Shown: positions 24,236-38,406, counted from the first letter of the stretch. The stretch is DNA of 64,000 nt from Macrobrachium rosenbergii (GCF_040412425.1 NC_089743.1:81602471-81666470); one strand, 5' to 3'. Notes: a model not told the origin generated them from the letters alone. Numbers and translations are program-made.

Positions 24236-24255
24236 TAGATCTTGAGTCCTATAAT

Positions 24256-24257
<2 letters not shown>

Positions 24258-24318
<61 letters not shown>
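24258..24318. repeat. (GA)n microsatellite
   Basis: Pure GA tract directly right of the long inverted-repeat element. Confidence 0.97.
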
Positions 24319-24320
<2 letters not shown>

Positions 24321-24960
24321 AAAATAATATACAACGGGGCCAATGTTTGAAAAGATGTATAAACCATCAAGCGGTTCTGTTTGATCAGAATTGGTCGGTT
24401 GACCATTTAAAGATAAATTACATAAAACGAACCTTTGTCCTTGTGCGCGTATATAACCTGACTCCCTAAGCTGACATCAAAGAAGATAGCATTAACGTAC
24501 TATCTCCTTCCTTCTCTGAAACCATTTGTCGGTAAACAGCAACCACGCAACGAAGCAAAATGCAATCTAACGATCTTCTCGCATCTTCCATCTAACTATT
24601 AATTACTTACGGCAACTTTGTCGACCCGCGCCGTCCTTGAGGTCAACCTCCTACTGGGCCCTTATTACTTATGGCAACTTTGTCGACTTGCAATCGCTAT
24701 TAATTGCGATATCTACAATTGCGCCAACTACATCTGGCGGTGCCCTTCCTCACGCAGAGCCCCTCTTGCTTATTGGCGGCCTAATGATTCCTACCCGCCA
24801 CAGGCACCCTCCTCCGCCCCGCCCCGGCCCCCATTACTCATCTGCCCAGAGGGTCTACGGAAATTACTGAGGTACTTGGTGACTCACAGGAACTTCAATT
24901 ATACTCAAGTATAACTTAGTCATTACTTACAATGAATAAATATTCATCAGTACAGACTAA

Positions 24961-24962
<2 letters not shown>
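24319..24962. other. Unique stretch with a C-rich patch
   Basis: A GC-rich, C-rich patch (about 24620-24860) contains two near-identical words around GGCAACTTTGTCGAC (24611 and 24673). Two overlapping plus-strand frames cross it. Neither has a recognisable domain. Confidence 0.5.

Positions 24963-25027
<65 letters not shown>
24963..25027. repeat. (TC)n microsatellite
   Basis: About 32 uninterrupted TC units. Confidence 0.97.
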
Positions 25028-25029
<2 letters not shown>

Positions 25030-25529
25030 GAACTACGCTGAGCAACAATGCAGAAGCTAGAGAAACTCCAACTGTAAATCTTTATTTATACAGACAACCT
25101 TTAATAATAATTACTTGTTAATCTTGATGATGGTACCATTAGAATCCGCTGGCATTGTGCCAACACGGCCTCCAGCTCTTTTGAGCAGCCAAAGTAAAAA
25201 AAAACTTCACAGTAACTTGAAAGTTCTGAAACGGACACAACACCGCATCAACTCACAGAAGTTATCGAACACTCAGACCCTCACGCTTATTTTGACGTCC
25301 GTGATTCTGACACACTACAATACACGGGAACGTCAGTGGTTACCGAAACTAATGAGCGCTCAAGAGATCGTTTCGAAGACTTTAATCTTATTTGAGTATG
25401 AATTTGACAGACAATTTGTTAACACGAGGAAAAATATACATAACAATGGTGCCAAATATTTTCGCTCTTAAGTTCAAGTATTCAACGACACCAAATAAAA
25501 AGTACTCAAAGTAGAACGAGTCTTGAAAT
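25028..25529. other. Unique stretch, no gene supported
   Basis: A 118-codon plus-strand frame (25115-25471) crosses it but has no recognisable motif or splice context. Confidence 0.5.
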
Positions 25530-25711
25530 GGAGAAACAAATCCACAGTTATGTATGGGTACAAATGCACTTAAAAATACATCTGTACTGAGAGCTTCCGG
25601 GAATCTGCTCGATTCCCCTTTTCAGCTGTCGAGCAGATTCCCGAAAGCTCTCTGTACAGGTTTAATTTTAAATATATTTGTAACCATACATAACTGTGGA
25701 TTTGTTTCTCC
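25530..25711. mobile_element. MITE-like nested hairpin, 182 bp
   Basis: The outer arms, about 36 bases at each end, begin GGAGAAACAAATCCACAG and end with the complement. A second, inner pair of arms (GTACTGAGAGCTTCCGGGAA and its complement, about 25591-25619 and 25630-25659) closes on a loop of about 10 bases. There is no open frame. The outer arms share CCACAGTTATGTATG with the right arm of 23066-23202. No target-site duplication recognised. Confidence 0.75.
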
Positions 25712-25760
25712 AGCGATACCAATATAAAGTATGATACCCATTTAAATCTGTAAATAACTA

Positions 25761-26066
25761 TATATGTTACAGTCAAACTGTGAAATCAGTCATTTCGTGA
25801 AATGACTGAAATTTCAGGCAGATAGCGAAATGCACTTAGGGGACATTTTTGATCCCCCCAGGAGCTAGTACTAAACACGGCGAAACAGTGAGTCACCTAC
25901 ACTGTTTCGCCGGGTTTAGTACTAGTCCCTGGGGGGTCAAATGTATTTCGCCGCGTTTAGTACTAGCTCCTGGGGGGATCAAATGTCCCTAAGTGCATTT
26001 CGCTATCTGCCTGAAATTTCAGTCATTTCACGAAATGACTGATTTCACAGTTTGACTGTAACATAT
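25761..26066. mobile_element. Near-perfect palindromic element, 306 bp, with a three-copy core
   Basis: The arms start TATATGTTACAGTCAAACTG and end with the exact complement, and they stay nearly identical inward for about 130 bases. The core word CTAGTACTAAACnCGGCGAAA appears once on the plus strand (about 25864-25886) and twice inverted (about 25910-25930 and 25947-25967), so two alternative hairpins can form. Runs of six C or G flank each copy. There are no open frames. High arm identity points to recent origin or ongoing arm conversion. This is a non-autonomous foldback/MITE-like element of unidentified superfamily. Confidence 0.8.
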
Positions 26067-26271
26067 ACACAGTGTATAGCCGCGTGGCAACCATTACAAA
26101 CAAAAATCACGGGGGGCATCATGTCCACATGACGCACACTACCCGTGTCAACCAGGATACCCTAGCGAAGCATACCACTCTCCATACCACCATACGGAAT
26201 GAAGAAACCGTGTGCAGCAATACCCGCAGACAACAACACGGACCTTAAGTTAAGTAATAAATCAACGTGTG

Positions 26272-26547
26272 AAAAGTATACCTTAGTTTAACCAGACCAC
26301 TGAGCTGATTAACAGCTCTCCTAGGACTGGCCCGAAGGATTAGATTTATTTTACGTGGCTAAGAACCAATTGGTTACCTAGCAACTGGACCTACAGCTTA
26401 CTGTGGAATCCGAACCACATCATACCGAGAAATGAATTTCTATCACCACAAATAAATTCCTATAATTCTTCATTGGCCGGTCGGAGAATCGAACGCCGGA
26501 TCAGCAGAGTGCTAGCTGAGAACAGTACCCACCCGTCCAATGAGGAG
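26272..26547 (-). mobile_element. tRNA-derived SINE, main family, copy B
   Basis: Full-length-looking copy in reverse orientation, flanked by 15-base target-site duplications (26258-26272 TAAATCAACGTGTGA and 26548-26562 TAAATCAACGTATGA, one mismatch). Read on the minus strand it has a tRNA-like head with B-box GCGTTCGATTC, then the body words GTGGTTCGGATTCCACA, GGTAACCAATTGGTTCTTAG and AGCTGATTAACAGCTC-type palindrome, and the 3' end AAACTAAGGTATACTT. Not protein-coding; it depends on a partner LINE for mobilisation. Confidence 0.92.
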
Positions 26548-26559
26548 TAAATCAACGTA

Positions 26560-26690
<131 letters not shown>

Positions 26691-26784
26691 ACCTTTGCAA
26701 AGATCTAGGCAGATATCAAGCACAGAACCGGTGTATATCACGACAAACCACATGAATACAGTATTTCTCTGTGGCACGATTATC

Positions 26785-27030
26785 CAGTTAAGTACAATAC
26801 CCCCTACAGCAAAATACCCAGCTAAATATCATATTCCCCTACAGTAAAATACCCAGATAAATACAATATTCTCCCACAGCACAATCCTTAACTATATACA
26901 TTACTCCCTTACAGCAAGATAACGGTGTATAAATACAATACTTCCAAGATATCCGGCTATATACAATAATCCCCCACAGCATTACTCTCTGTCAAACCCA
27001 GTATCCCCACACAGCAAGATATCAGCTAAA
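26785..27030. repeat. Degenerate ~36-bp minisatellite
   Basis: About seven degenerate copies of a unit containing CCCCTACAGCAAAATACCCAG and TAAATACAATA. Stray related words (CAGCTGAATACATTACTG near 27452; inverted GTATTGTATTTAGCTGG near 27240) suggest the array once continued and was broken by the microsatellites at 27039-27117 and 27314-27370. Confidence 0.75.
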
Positions 27031-27034
27031 TACA

Positions 27035-27038
<4 letters not shown>

Positions 27039-27102
<64 letters not shown>

Positions 27103-27175
27103 AGAGAGAGAGAGAGATTTATATAGATAGAGATATATAAATAAATAAAGAAATAGAGAGAGATAGATATATATA
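27039..27175. repeat. (TC)n-(GA)n palindromic compound microsatellite
   Basis: A TC tract (27039-27099) turns directly into a GA tract (27100-27117), so the two can pair as a hairpin. Short GATA/TAAA repeats follow. Confidence 0.93.
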
Positions 27176-27312
27176 TTTATATCGATATCATGCTGCAAGG
27201 AAGTATTGCAGAGAGACATGGTCATTTGCAACTGGGCCAGTATTGTATTTAGCTGGATTTGCATTTAAAGTATTGTGTTCAGTGTTATAGATATTTCTTA
27301 CAATGCAGAAAT

Positions 27313-27313
<1 letters not shown>

Positions 27314-27373
<60 letters not shown>

Positions 27374-27445
27374 TTATATATTGTATGTATACACATACAT
27401 ATGTGTATACATGTATATGAATATAATATATATATATATATACAC
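27314..27445. repeat. (TA)n and TACA repeats
   Basis: A TA tract (27314-27370) is followed by degenerate ATACAT repeats. Confidence 0.95.
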
Positions 27446-27519
27446 ATACATCCAGCTGAATACATTACTGCTGTACAACAGGATACGTAAGCAAAGCAAT
27501 ATTCTCTTCCCCCAGATCA

Positions 27520-28397
27520 AGTATCATGGCCACATGAAGTACGAAATCAAAGTAAAAAAAATAAAAATAAATAAATATTCACTTAAACATGGCATCAAAG
27601 TACAGTCAGACGCCCACACGTAAAGCAAGACACTTAAAGGGGCACCAAATGTCCCCCAGCCACCATTTGGCACCCACTCTGCGTTGCCCAACATAATTTT
27701 TCCGTGCGTCTAAACTGGAGCCTTTCCCCGACTTACCATCCAAGTCATGTGCTCGCATTACCAATTTTAAGGAGACTCTTCCATCATTCTCATTCAACGT
27801 ATGCAACTCGTTCATGTAGCAAACAAAGAAGGGATAATGGGAGATCTGATTTAATTTATTATCATGTATATTTTCTTTCACGAGCACCTGGCCTGTTTTT
27901 CATTTTTATCATGTCTTTTGATATTGCAAGGGGGAGACACCTGTGAAAATTCATAAACGAAAACGTATTAACTATAAGATAAATAAATCTCAAAACAACA
28001 CCGGGTAAAACTTGAAAAAATTAAATGCACAAGAAACCGAGGCATGGCTTTCAACAGCAGCTATTAAGGCAAGTAAAACTACAAACCAAATTAAGCGACA
28101 GGCTCAAGATTACAAAAAAGTCAGGTATATCATAATCACTACTGCAAGCGACAACACTGGAAAGCCTGACAGTGCATTAGGTAACCAATATAAAGAACAA
28201 GGCAACACAATTTAAACATGAAATAATTTGATAACCACGTAGAATCGTCCCCTTAAATTAATCCAACGAAAATGCCAAAAAATCCTGGGTAACCTTCGTT
28301 ACCACATTTTCTTCCTTCTACTTTCCCTTGCAACTGATTCTCTTCTATCCGAATCATAAAAGAAAAATACTTGGCGAACAGATGTGATTTCAGTTCC
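27520..28397. other. Unique stretch, no gene seen
   Basis: Short overlapping frames on both strands near 27600-27950 have no recognisable motif. Confidence 0.55.
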
Positions 28398-28411
28398 TTC
28401 GGCTACTGCAC

Positions 28412-28670
28412 GAGAGTTGCCGGCTAGCACTTTGCTGGGCCCGAGTTCGAGTCTCCGGCCAGCCAGTGAAGAATTAGAGGAATTTCTTTCTGGTGATAGA
28501 AATTCATTTCTCGGTATAATGTGGTTCGGATTCCACAGTAAGCTGTAGGTCCCGTTGCTAGGTAACCAATTGGTTCTTAGCCACGTAAAATAGGTCTAAT
28601 CCTTCAGGCCAGCCCTAGGAGAGCTGTTAATCAGCTCAGTGGTCTGGTTAAACTAAGATATACTTAACTT
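28412..28670 (+). mobile_element. tRNA-derived SINE, main family, copy C
   Basis: Flanked by a perfect 14-base target-site duplication, TTCGGCTACTGCAC, at 28398-28411 and 28671-28684. Body and 3' end match copies A and B. The head begins within the tRNA-like region (GCCGGCTAGCAC, B-box GAGTTCGAGTCTC), so the copy is slightly 5'-truncated. Confidence 0.93.
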
Positions 28671-28684
28671 TTCGGCTACTGCAC

Positions 28685-30472
28685 AACTAAGCGTGATGTT
28701 TTTCCTGCATCTCCACTGGAGTTTCACAAATTTCTATACATAAAAAAAAATAGTTTTATATTATTGCAAATCATTTCCAATTAGACACGATCAGTATCTC
28801 AACTTCAACATCATCGAAGTCGCAAAAGCAATTTAACTATTGACCATTTGCGTCTCGAAGCCGAAGAAGGCAGTTTCATTTTCTCGACATCGTGGCCTAT
28901 AAAATCTATAAGTCTTTTCTTTCATGTTTCAAAGATTAACTTCTCTTACCATTGTTCTCTTGGAAAAGAATTCTTGCTATTTATAGAAATGAAAAGCATT
29001 TAATAAATGATCCTTCGGGCTCAAATTTTTTTTGTATTCTCATTATTTAAAAAAAACTTTATATCAATTTAATTCACGTAGTTTCACTTCCTCTCCGAAT
29101 CGGGGCAAAACAACGAGAGAGAACAACCGGGCCGCTGTCAGTTCAAAATCTAGGTACACAACTCTTCTCCCGCTAGAAATAATTCACTTGGCTCCAGACA
29201 TTACGTTGATTAATGGGCAGCACATACGAGACACTTGCGGTCTGTGGCAGATAAAGCCAAGCATAAAACAATTAACTCGACAGGCTAATAAGAAGGAAAC
29301 CAAATAATTGTTTGGTGGTGCTGTTTTGTTTTTGCCTCCATTGACAACCAATCATTAGAGGCAATACCACACCGACAGGATTGCCAAATGATATCATACT
29401 TGATGAAGTGATCAACTATTCTTCGATTTGCTCGTCCTTTATTCTTGGATAAAAATTCTAAGGATATTATTTAAGCTGTAATGACCTTGTTTGGTAACAT
29501 ACTCGATATGCTTTTCAATAATATTTAAGGCTTCGTATGCTAATGCCAAATTTAAGCTCTAATTTACATTTTGACAAGATTTGCCTATGATTGAAAAATA
29601 TATTTGGTTTTAATATGTGCCTATAATTGAAAAATAAATTTGGTTTTAATAAACGTTGTGATTATGATTATGATAACATACTAACCTCAAATAGTATTCC
29701 GTCTAACAATAAACTACAAATCCCGTCACTACAACGCTGTCGACTAACGCTTCAAGATTATTTCACAGAAACGTACACTTTTTATTACTTTTATATAATT
29801 ATTAACCGCAAACGCTGATGAAAGGAGAGCGTTACCTGTGCTTTCACTGCTGCCGATCGATGAGACACAACTCCCGGAGAATGAAAATGCGGGCATACAA
29901 GGCGATCACTATTTACAGCTTATGGCATCTACAAAGACAAAAGGGAATGCCCTCGTACGCAGACATATATCACCGAAAGAGGACACATCTTTTTACGTTC
30001 GCACATGATTGGCTAAAGCCTTCGATTCAGAATTACCAGAAGATAATGATCGCATGACGAATGCTACTCGAAGCCAAGGCTACAGGATCCGTCATCTGCA
30101 GGGCCTTATCATCATCATAATTATCATTCAAGATCAGTGACACGAGGCACATATTCAATTACTGATATTATACCGAACTACAAATGGCATCTAGGAAAGG
30201 ACCTTGCACAAGAACGAGACGAGAACGGAGAATAGTGTGCTGTGAAGGACACTAAAAACTAGAATATTTATTTCTCGTAATTACTGGTTCGACTTTTAAA
30301 GTTGTTCTGCCTGGAATGTGAGAGAAAAAAAAAGGTAACAGCAGTGTTGAAGAGAGAATCAATGGATGGAGTCTGCTCTGAAAATGAACAATGCAAAATC
30401 ACAAAAGTCATAAGTATTCTAAAATTTCGGAAATGTCATAAAAAGCAGTAGCAACACTGAAAGTTCTCAACA

Positions 30473-30474
<2 letters not shown>
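28685..30474. other. Unique A+T-rich stretch, no gene seen
   Basis: Nearly 1.8 kb without recognised genes. A 38-bp tandem duplication lies at about 29582-29655 (TTGAAAAATAAATTTGGTTT and a variant). Frames of 60-90 codons have no recognisable domains. Confidence 0.55.
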
Positions 30475-30550
<76 letters not shown>

Positions 30551-30581
30551 CATACATACATATATATATACATATATATAA

Positions 30582-30643
<62 letters not shown>
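30475..30643. repeat. (TA)n with central TACATA interruption
   Basis: Two long TA tracts (30475-30542 and 30592-30643) flank a degenerate ATACAT segment. Confidence 0.97.
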
Positions 30644-30645
<2 letters not shown>

Positions 30646-30689
30646 CAAAAATAACAAGTAAATCGATTGCCTTTATTTCTTGTTTCCAT

Positions 30690-30975
30690 TCTAGCCAATT
30701 TAATCACTGGCTCAAATTTCGTACTCCACCATAACCTCCCACAATCTTTATACCTCCACCAACAACTACTCCAACTCCCACCCCCGCTTTTCCTCCACCA
30801 ACTTGTCAAGCTCCACTTACCACATACAAAACTAAACTACTCCAACCTTTATACTGCAACCCTACTTCCCCCTTCAGAGTCCTTCTCTACTCCGCCTACA
30901 TCCACCCCCGCCCCCCTTCCCCTTCACTCCCCACCTCTAGTCCCCTCTACAACATCTCCGACTCCCCCTAAATGG
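30690..30975. other. C-rich, G-poor strand-asymmetric block
   Basis: The plus strand is dominated by C, T and A with very few G. A 105-codon frame across it is Pro/Leu/Ser/Thr-rich, as expected from composition alone, so I do not call a gene. Confidence 0.5.
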
Positions 30976-31114
30976 GGCCAATAAATATTTTATGACTTAT
31001 GCATGTCGGTATGAATTAGGCCACTTTTTCCCCCTTTTTTTGCGAGAGGAACGGAGGTTGAAAAAGCACTATTTCGGTAAAATCAAAGACTGGACAATCA
31101 TATAATAATGCTAG

Positions 31115-31115
<1 letters not shown>

Positions 31116-31184
<69 letters not shown>
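31116..31184. repeat. (GA)n microsatellite
   Basis: Pure GA tract. Confidence 0.97.
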
Positions 31185-31186
<2 letters not shown>

Positions 31187-31218
31187 CTGGTGAATTTTGG
31201 TATTGAAAGATTCTAAAC

Positions 31219-31459
<241 letters not shown>

Positions 31460-31604
31460 GATAGATCCTGCTAAGTAAAGGACTAGTGTCGAAAGGCCTC
31501 GCAGCACTCCAGTGTTTACGTTTCCTTCGTGGATTTTATCTTTATTTATATATTCATCACGTTTCATGTTTTCGTGATTCAGTTATACATACATACATTT
31601 ATAC

Positions 31605-31611
<7 letters not shown>

Positions 31612-31686
<75 letters not shown>
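31612..31686. repeat. (TA)n microsatellite
   Basis: TA tract preceded by TACATACATA repeats from about 31583. Confidence 0.97.
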
Positions 31687-31689
<3 letters not shown>

Positions 31690-31774
31690 CTTCCTCTTAT
31701 ACATTACCTGAGTGTAGTCACAAAATTGAAAAGAGGCAGCACAAACGTATATAGAATGAGTATATAAATATAAA

Positions 31775-32520
<746 letters not shown>

Positions 32521-32551
32521 CAATATATATAAATATATGTATATAATATAT

Positions 32552-32640
<89 letters not shown>

Positions 32641-32675
32641 AGCATATATATATATGCATACAAACATCCACATAC

Positions 32676-32729
<54 letters not shown>

Positions 32730-32745
32730 TATATGTATGTATATA
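32521..32745. repeat. Interrupted (TA)n cluster
   Basis: Several TA tracts alternate with GCATACA and ACATA motifs. The cluster is roughly self-complementary. Confidence 0.93.
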
Positions 32746-33298
32746 TGCACATACACGCACAAGCACAAGCACACAGACTATAGTGCGTGAATGAAAGTTT
32801 TCTCGTCTGCACGTTCTGATTTTATCCTATACCAAATTCTCCAAGCTTAACATTTTCATATTTCTCAGCCACATCTCTACGGTCACAATTTTATTAACAT
32901 AAATTCATAAAAATTACCACTACATCCTATTAATTCCTTAATTCTAATACACACGCGTCACACACCTATGTATCATACTCCGATCAAACAGAATAATATC
33001 ATATAATACACTTTCAACTTTCATTAGTGGTCCCGCAAAGACGCGACGCGGCTGCGATAAGTAAGGCTGCATATGACTCTGCCACTTCCGGAATGACATG
33101 CAAAGTAGCCACTATTTTTTAACGATTTCCTAACAGGAATGACGCCACTTATCCTTCAACTGCATCATATAAAAACGTTTTCTGAATCTTTATGTACATT
33201 CTATATCATTATTAGCCAGCCTCGTTTATGTACTTTTACAGGGTTCTAAAAACGGTAATTTTTTTAACAGGCGTGATATGATGAGATGATAAGTACGG

Positions 33299-33301
<3 letters not shown>
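32746..33301. other. Unique stretch, no gene seen
   Basis: Contains a small CG-rich patch at about 33028-33060 (GACGCGACGCGGCTGCG). Confidence 0.5.

Positions 33302-33363
<62 letters not shown>
33302..33363. repeat. (GA)n microsatellite
   Basis: About 31 GA units. The 400 bases that follow, to 33771, are unique with no gene seen. Confidence 0.97.
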
Positions 33364-33366
<3 letters not shown>

Positions 33367-33771
33367 ATAAAATAATCATAATAGTGTCCCAAAAATATAA
33401 TTAAGTAAAGAGTGCCCTGAAAAATTTATTCAAGTATTTTTTAAAAATAGCAATCAACGATTCAGAAGTTGATAGCGTATGCAGGTAAATGCATGCATGA
33501 AAGGAACTAAAATTAACTAATTCGTTCCATAAATATCGAAATTTAAACTAGCCTAGTGACCTACAACGACTTTTCCAACGACTATTCACAACTTGGTAGA
33601 ACTGAAAAAGTAAATCTATTTCTTTTGTCCGTATGCATATCTTTATTTTAGTGTGTAGTACCTTTGTGATAACGAAAATACTAAAAACTCACTATTTCCA
33701 ACCTCAATGATGCACAGTCTGGAATTTACAGGCAAAATTGCTCTCATATTTCGTACATAATAATACATATT

Positions 33772-33828
<57 letters not shown>
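33772..33828. repeat. (TG)n microsatellite
   Basis: About 28 TG units with one TTTG start. Confidence 0.97.
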
Positions 33829-33829
<1 letters not shown>

Positions 33830-34020
33830 ATTCACATCATCTGCGGGAGTCCCTGACTACCTTTCTGTTCAGATATTCATAAGGACCTTTTTACGCTTGA
33901 AAGTAGAATCGGAAGAGTCGATCGGCCGTTCCTCAGGAGTCAGCCAATCTCGAAAAGCCATCCGTCTCCCACTTTACGCTTCCCGGACACATCGAGACCC
34001 TCTCGAGACGTGATGTTATT

Positions 34021-34500
<480 letters not shown>

Positions 34501-37018
34501 ATAAATAATTAAATCAAGAGTCTGTTATCAGTGTGACAGTTCAGAAAATCAAAAAAATGTTTTTTCTTTCAATACACAAGGCACCTGGGAGATTACCAAC
34601 GCGAATTTCACCACGTCACAGAAAGAAATAACAAAAAGCGTGTTGGTAATACAGAATTCTCCTAAAGTGATCGCAAATCCATCTCTCAAATATCGTATCT
34701 TCAACAGCGACAGAACTAACAACACGGAGCGGACCGACAAAACCTGCTGACTCACGGGTCTGCAATCTCTAGAAGCAGCACAGGAAAAAGTAACGCCGAG
34801 GAGAGATTGTGAAATAAAACAAAGTAACAGCAGCCAGCAACGTCAAGCAGAGCGAAGTAGCCGAAAAGAGCATAGGCAGGGAAGACCACCCTCGTGACAA
34901 GGGTTTACAGGGGTACTAATGAAATGGAAGGCTTTTCGTTTGTGTACATTGATGGGAAGCTTCCCACACATAAAAAAATAATTCTTTATACCTTTCCTCT
35001 TTGTCCCACTGCTTGTTAAATAAAATTTTGTCATTCCCGTCTTCAAAATTGGGCTTCCAACAGTACACTTCCCTTAAAATTGACTCTTTGGACCCAAGGC
35101 CGGAAGCTAATAAATCATAATAAAAAAACGACATTAAAATCGCATTAGCAAACCCACAACTGAAATAGAAACAAGGACTGTCCTCTTCATCCCGGCAGCT
35201 GGAAGAATCTTCCGAGCGCTGACAGTACAAACAGAGTGACATTTATGCATCAGATAAAGTGTTTATTGATACAATTAAGCGAAAAGAACACCCACAGAAT
35301 TCGCATCTGCAACCGATTCAATTTGTTCAAAAACGCGAGGGGGTCTTCCGCGTTGAGTCAACCCATGGTTGGAGAGGATGATAAATCATCTCAATACAAT
35401 GAAGTGAAAGATTTATCGGTGAACATCTACAAAACATACTACTGTACGTATGTACATCAGTCATTTGTTCTCCCGTCAGTTTTTTGTTCGTGGAATAGAA
35501 TTCTTCGTATTTAAAACCGGACCTTGACAGACAGCATGCTTTAAGCTTGTTAATGACAGATTAATTTACTGCAAAGGTAATCGACACCAATGTCTCACGC
35601 AAAAAAAAAGTCATAAGAAAATTTGAGGATACTTAAAAATCTGATAAGGAGATACCGCGCTACCAGTAAGTAAGGTGTTCATAAAAAAATAATAAAAATA
35701 AACAAGAAACTCAATTAAGTATATATTTATGACCTGCTTTCTAGTGAATTACAAATATGGACTTTTCTCTTGAAGGCAATGTTTGCAAGTTTATTTGATG
35801 AAAACTCTCCAGTCACTTGAATAAGTTACGTACTAAGCAGTGCTTACCCCACGGCCATGAAAATATCAAATCAACTACACTAGAGGCCTCCTGTTTTATG
35901 AGACCATTTCTCGATGTAAAAAATAAAGTATCGATAAATATGACAGTTACAATTGTTGTACATGATACCAAATATTCTGATATGAAATAAGGCCAATTAT
36001 GCACAAAATATTTTACATGTATACCGGATGTCCCGTAACTGTAGATTCAAAACCAACCGATATGGTTGTACGCCAAAAATAATTTCTGAGTTACGGACAT
36101 ACTGTAGCTTCCGTGAGCATGCGCAAACCCCGCCCCCTACAACCTCTCCCGTAGAGTTAACGAGAAGTCGCCTACTCATCCCCGAAACCTTTAGCAATTC
36201 CCATGACTAATGGCGCCCTCAGCTTTTGTCTGGTGGCGTTAATTAATTGGTTCAGACCAATGAAATTGGCTTGGAAGGAAACAGCGGCAATAAAAAAAAA
36301 GCTTTATAATTGAATATCTCTGTAACTGAATACATTTACGGTACGAGGGATACATAATTAACATACACAAAACACTACGCGTAAACATACACACATACAC
36401 ACACAAACAATACTATTCATTCTCAAGGAAGGAAATACACTCTCACCCCGTTCCCACAATCTTCACGGGTCTCCCTGTGAGCAAGAGCCCGTGCCAGAAC
36501 AAGACTGGCTTCATCTACAATAAAATGACAAAATTCTTAAAAGTCGAACATTCTACTCCTTGTAAGCTGCAATGGCAAATTATTTCATTTACAGTTTGTT
36601 ATAGTGGTATTAATGTTTCGAAAAAAAAAAATGGTACCGGCGTTTACCGCTTTAATTTATGTCACTCTCTTAAAAACTGAGCAATAAAGACTGCTAAAAC
36701 CCACGCCATTCGAAGAAGCTTCAATATTATAGAACCGAAAAACTAGAATAATTTAAGGAAATATCCCATTAACCAATTTCAATCCAAATCAACTACAGCG
36801 CCGAGGGGTATCCGGGACAAGCTCTGTTAGTAGTAAAAGCATTAAACAGCCTGATAGGATCTTAGGACGCCTCCCAAGGCATGATTAAGTCATAAAACTA
36901 CAAGTTAACAGGAGAAAAAACTTCGTGAATACTAATTTCAAAATGATCGTCCCTCAGACGGGAAGTAATTTCAGCCATACGAAACACAAACGCACACACA
37001 AATGCATAAATACATAAT
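34501..37018. other. 2.5 kb of unique DNA, no gene supported
   Basis: A 108-codon minus-strand frame (34916-35242) is Cys/Ser-rich but matches nothing I know. A GC-richer patch at about 36105-36240 (CCCCGCCCCCTAC; ATGGCGCCCTC) might be a dispersed element but has no defined ends. Confidence 0.5.
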
Positions 37019-37026
37019 ATATATAA

Positions 37027-37123
<97 letters not shown>

Positions 37124-37158
37124 CGCTCTAATTCCTATATACATATATATATATATAA

Positions 37159-37238
<80 letters not shown>

Positions 37239-37280
37239 TATACACACACATATATATATATATATACATATATATAAATA
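37019..37280. repeat. Two long (TA)n tracts with a perfect inverted repeat
   Basis: TA tracts at 37035-37114 and 37163-37233. A perfect 16-base inverted repeat, ACGCTCTAATTCCTAT at 37123-37138 and its complement at 37285-37300, brackets the second tract. Confidence 0.93.
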
Positions 37281-37300
37281 TTCGATAGGAATTAGAGCGT

Positions 37301-37800
37301 GATATAAAATGCAAAGCGTAACAAAATTTTTCCCCTTTGCTCTAAGGCATAAAAATTTTCAGAGTACATTTAGCACAGAGAGATGCAACAAACAATACAA
37401 CTTGTATATATCATTTTTCTGGATATCATAATACAGAATTTTTTACATCCTCTTCAGCGTTCCTGTTGATAATTCTGAATTCCTGGCAAACGAACTACAG
37501 TTAGGCCTATGTGTTATCCAGCTGGTATTTGGGATACCTGTAACCTCTGTAGACATTTCATGATAACAACAGGGCAGTTACGTGAAAGACCATTTGCCTT
37601 ATTCCACCGGCTTTGAGTCTGTCAAATCACTTCCGAAAATATTCAAAATATTCGTTGTGAATGTAATATTTTCATACAACACTAAATAAATACGTGATTT
37701 TATGACACTGCACTCAGAGGGGCAACACTGTTTATGAATTCCACGTGTGGAATGTGATTAATTATATTTGGGCCTTTCACCTACACTAACCTTTCTACCC
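37301..37800. other. Unique stretch, no gene seen
   Basis: About 500 bases of A+T-rich DNA without recognised elements. Confidence 0.55.
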
Positions 37801-38004
<204 letters not shown>

Positions 38005-38354
38005 GTTTGTGTGTGTGCAGTTGCACTGTTTAAAATGGCTACACTGCATGTACATTAATGGATATTGCGTTAGTCTTGACTCTATTTTACTCTGTACTGC
38101 AATTATATGATCTTTTAAATAAAAATGTGTTATTTTGTCGTGCTACAATGCAGAGGAACACAGATGAAAGCAGAAAGTTCAAGTTTCCTAAGCAAAAGTC
38201 GGAAGTAATTTTTCAAGCTATAATTTTCCAGAAACTTTCGTTGAAACAATAATAACTTAATTTAATCACAGCTCGTAATTCATCTCTGATTTACCAATAT
38301 CATTAGCATAATATGCCTTCACTTTGATTTGTATGAATTTCATTATCCAAGTCT

Positions 38355-38356
<2 letters not shown>

Positions 38357-38398
<42 letters not shown>

Positions 38399-38406
38399 TC
38401 TCTCCC
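38357..38406. repeat. (TC)n microsatellite
   Basis: TC tract with a CCC interruption near the end. Confidence 0.96.

Noticed and set aside
30667..30984. 105-codon frame beginning with a hydrophobic, signal-peptide-like stretch
   Set aside because: The Pro/Leu/Ser/Thr-rich remainder is explained by the C-rich, G-poor strand. Its start region directly follows a (TA)n.
34916..35242. 108-codon minus-strand frame with several Cys residues (possible zinc-binding protein)
   Set aside because: Cys spacing fits no zinc-finger pattern I know, the region is A+T-rich, and an overlapping frame of similar quality exists.
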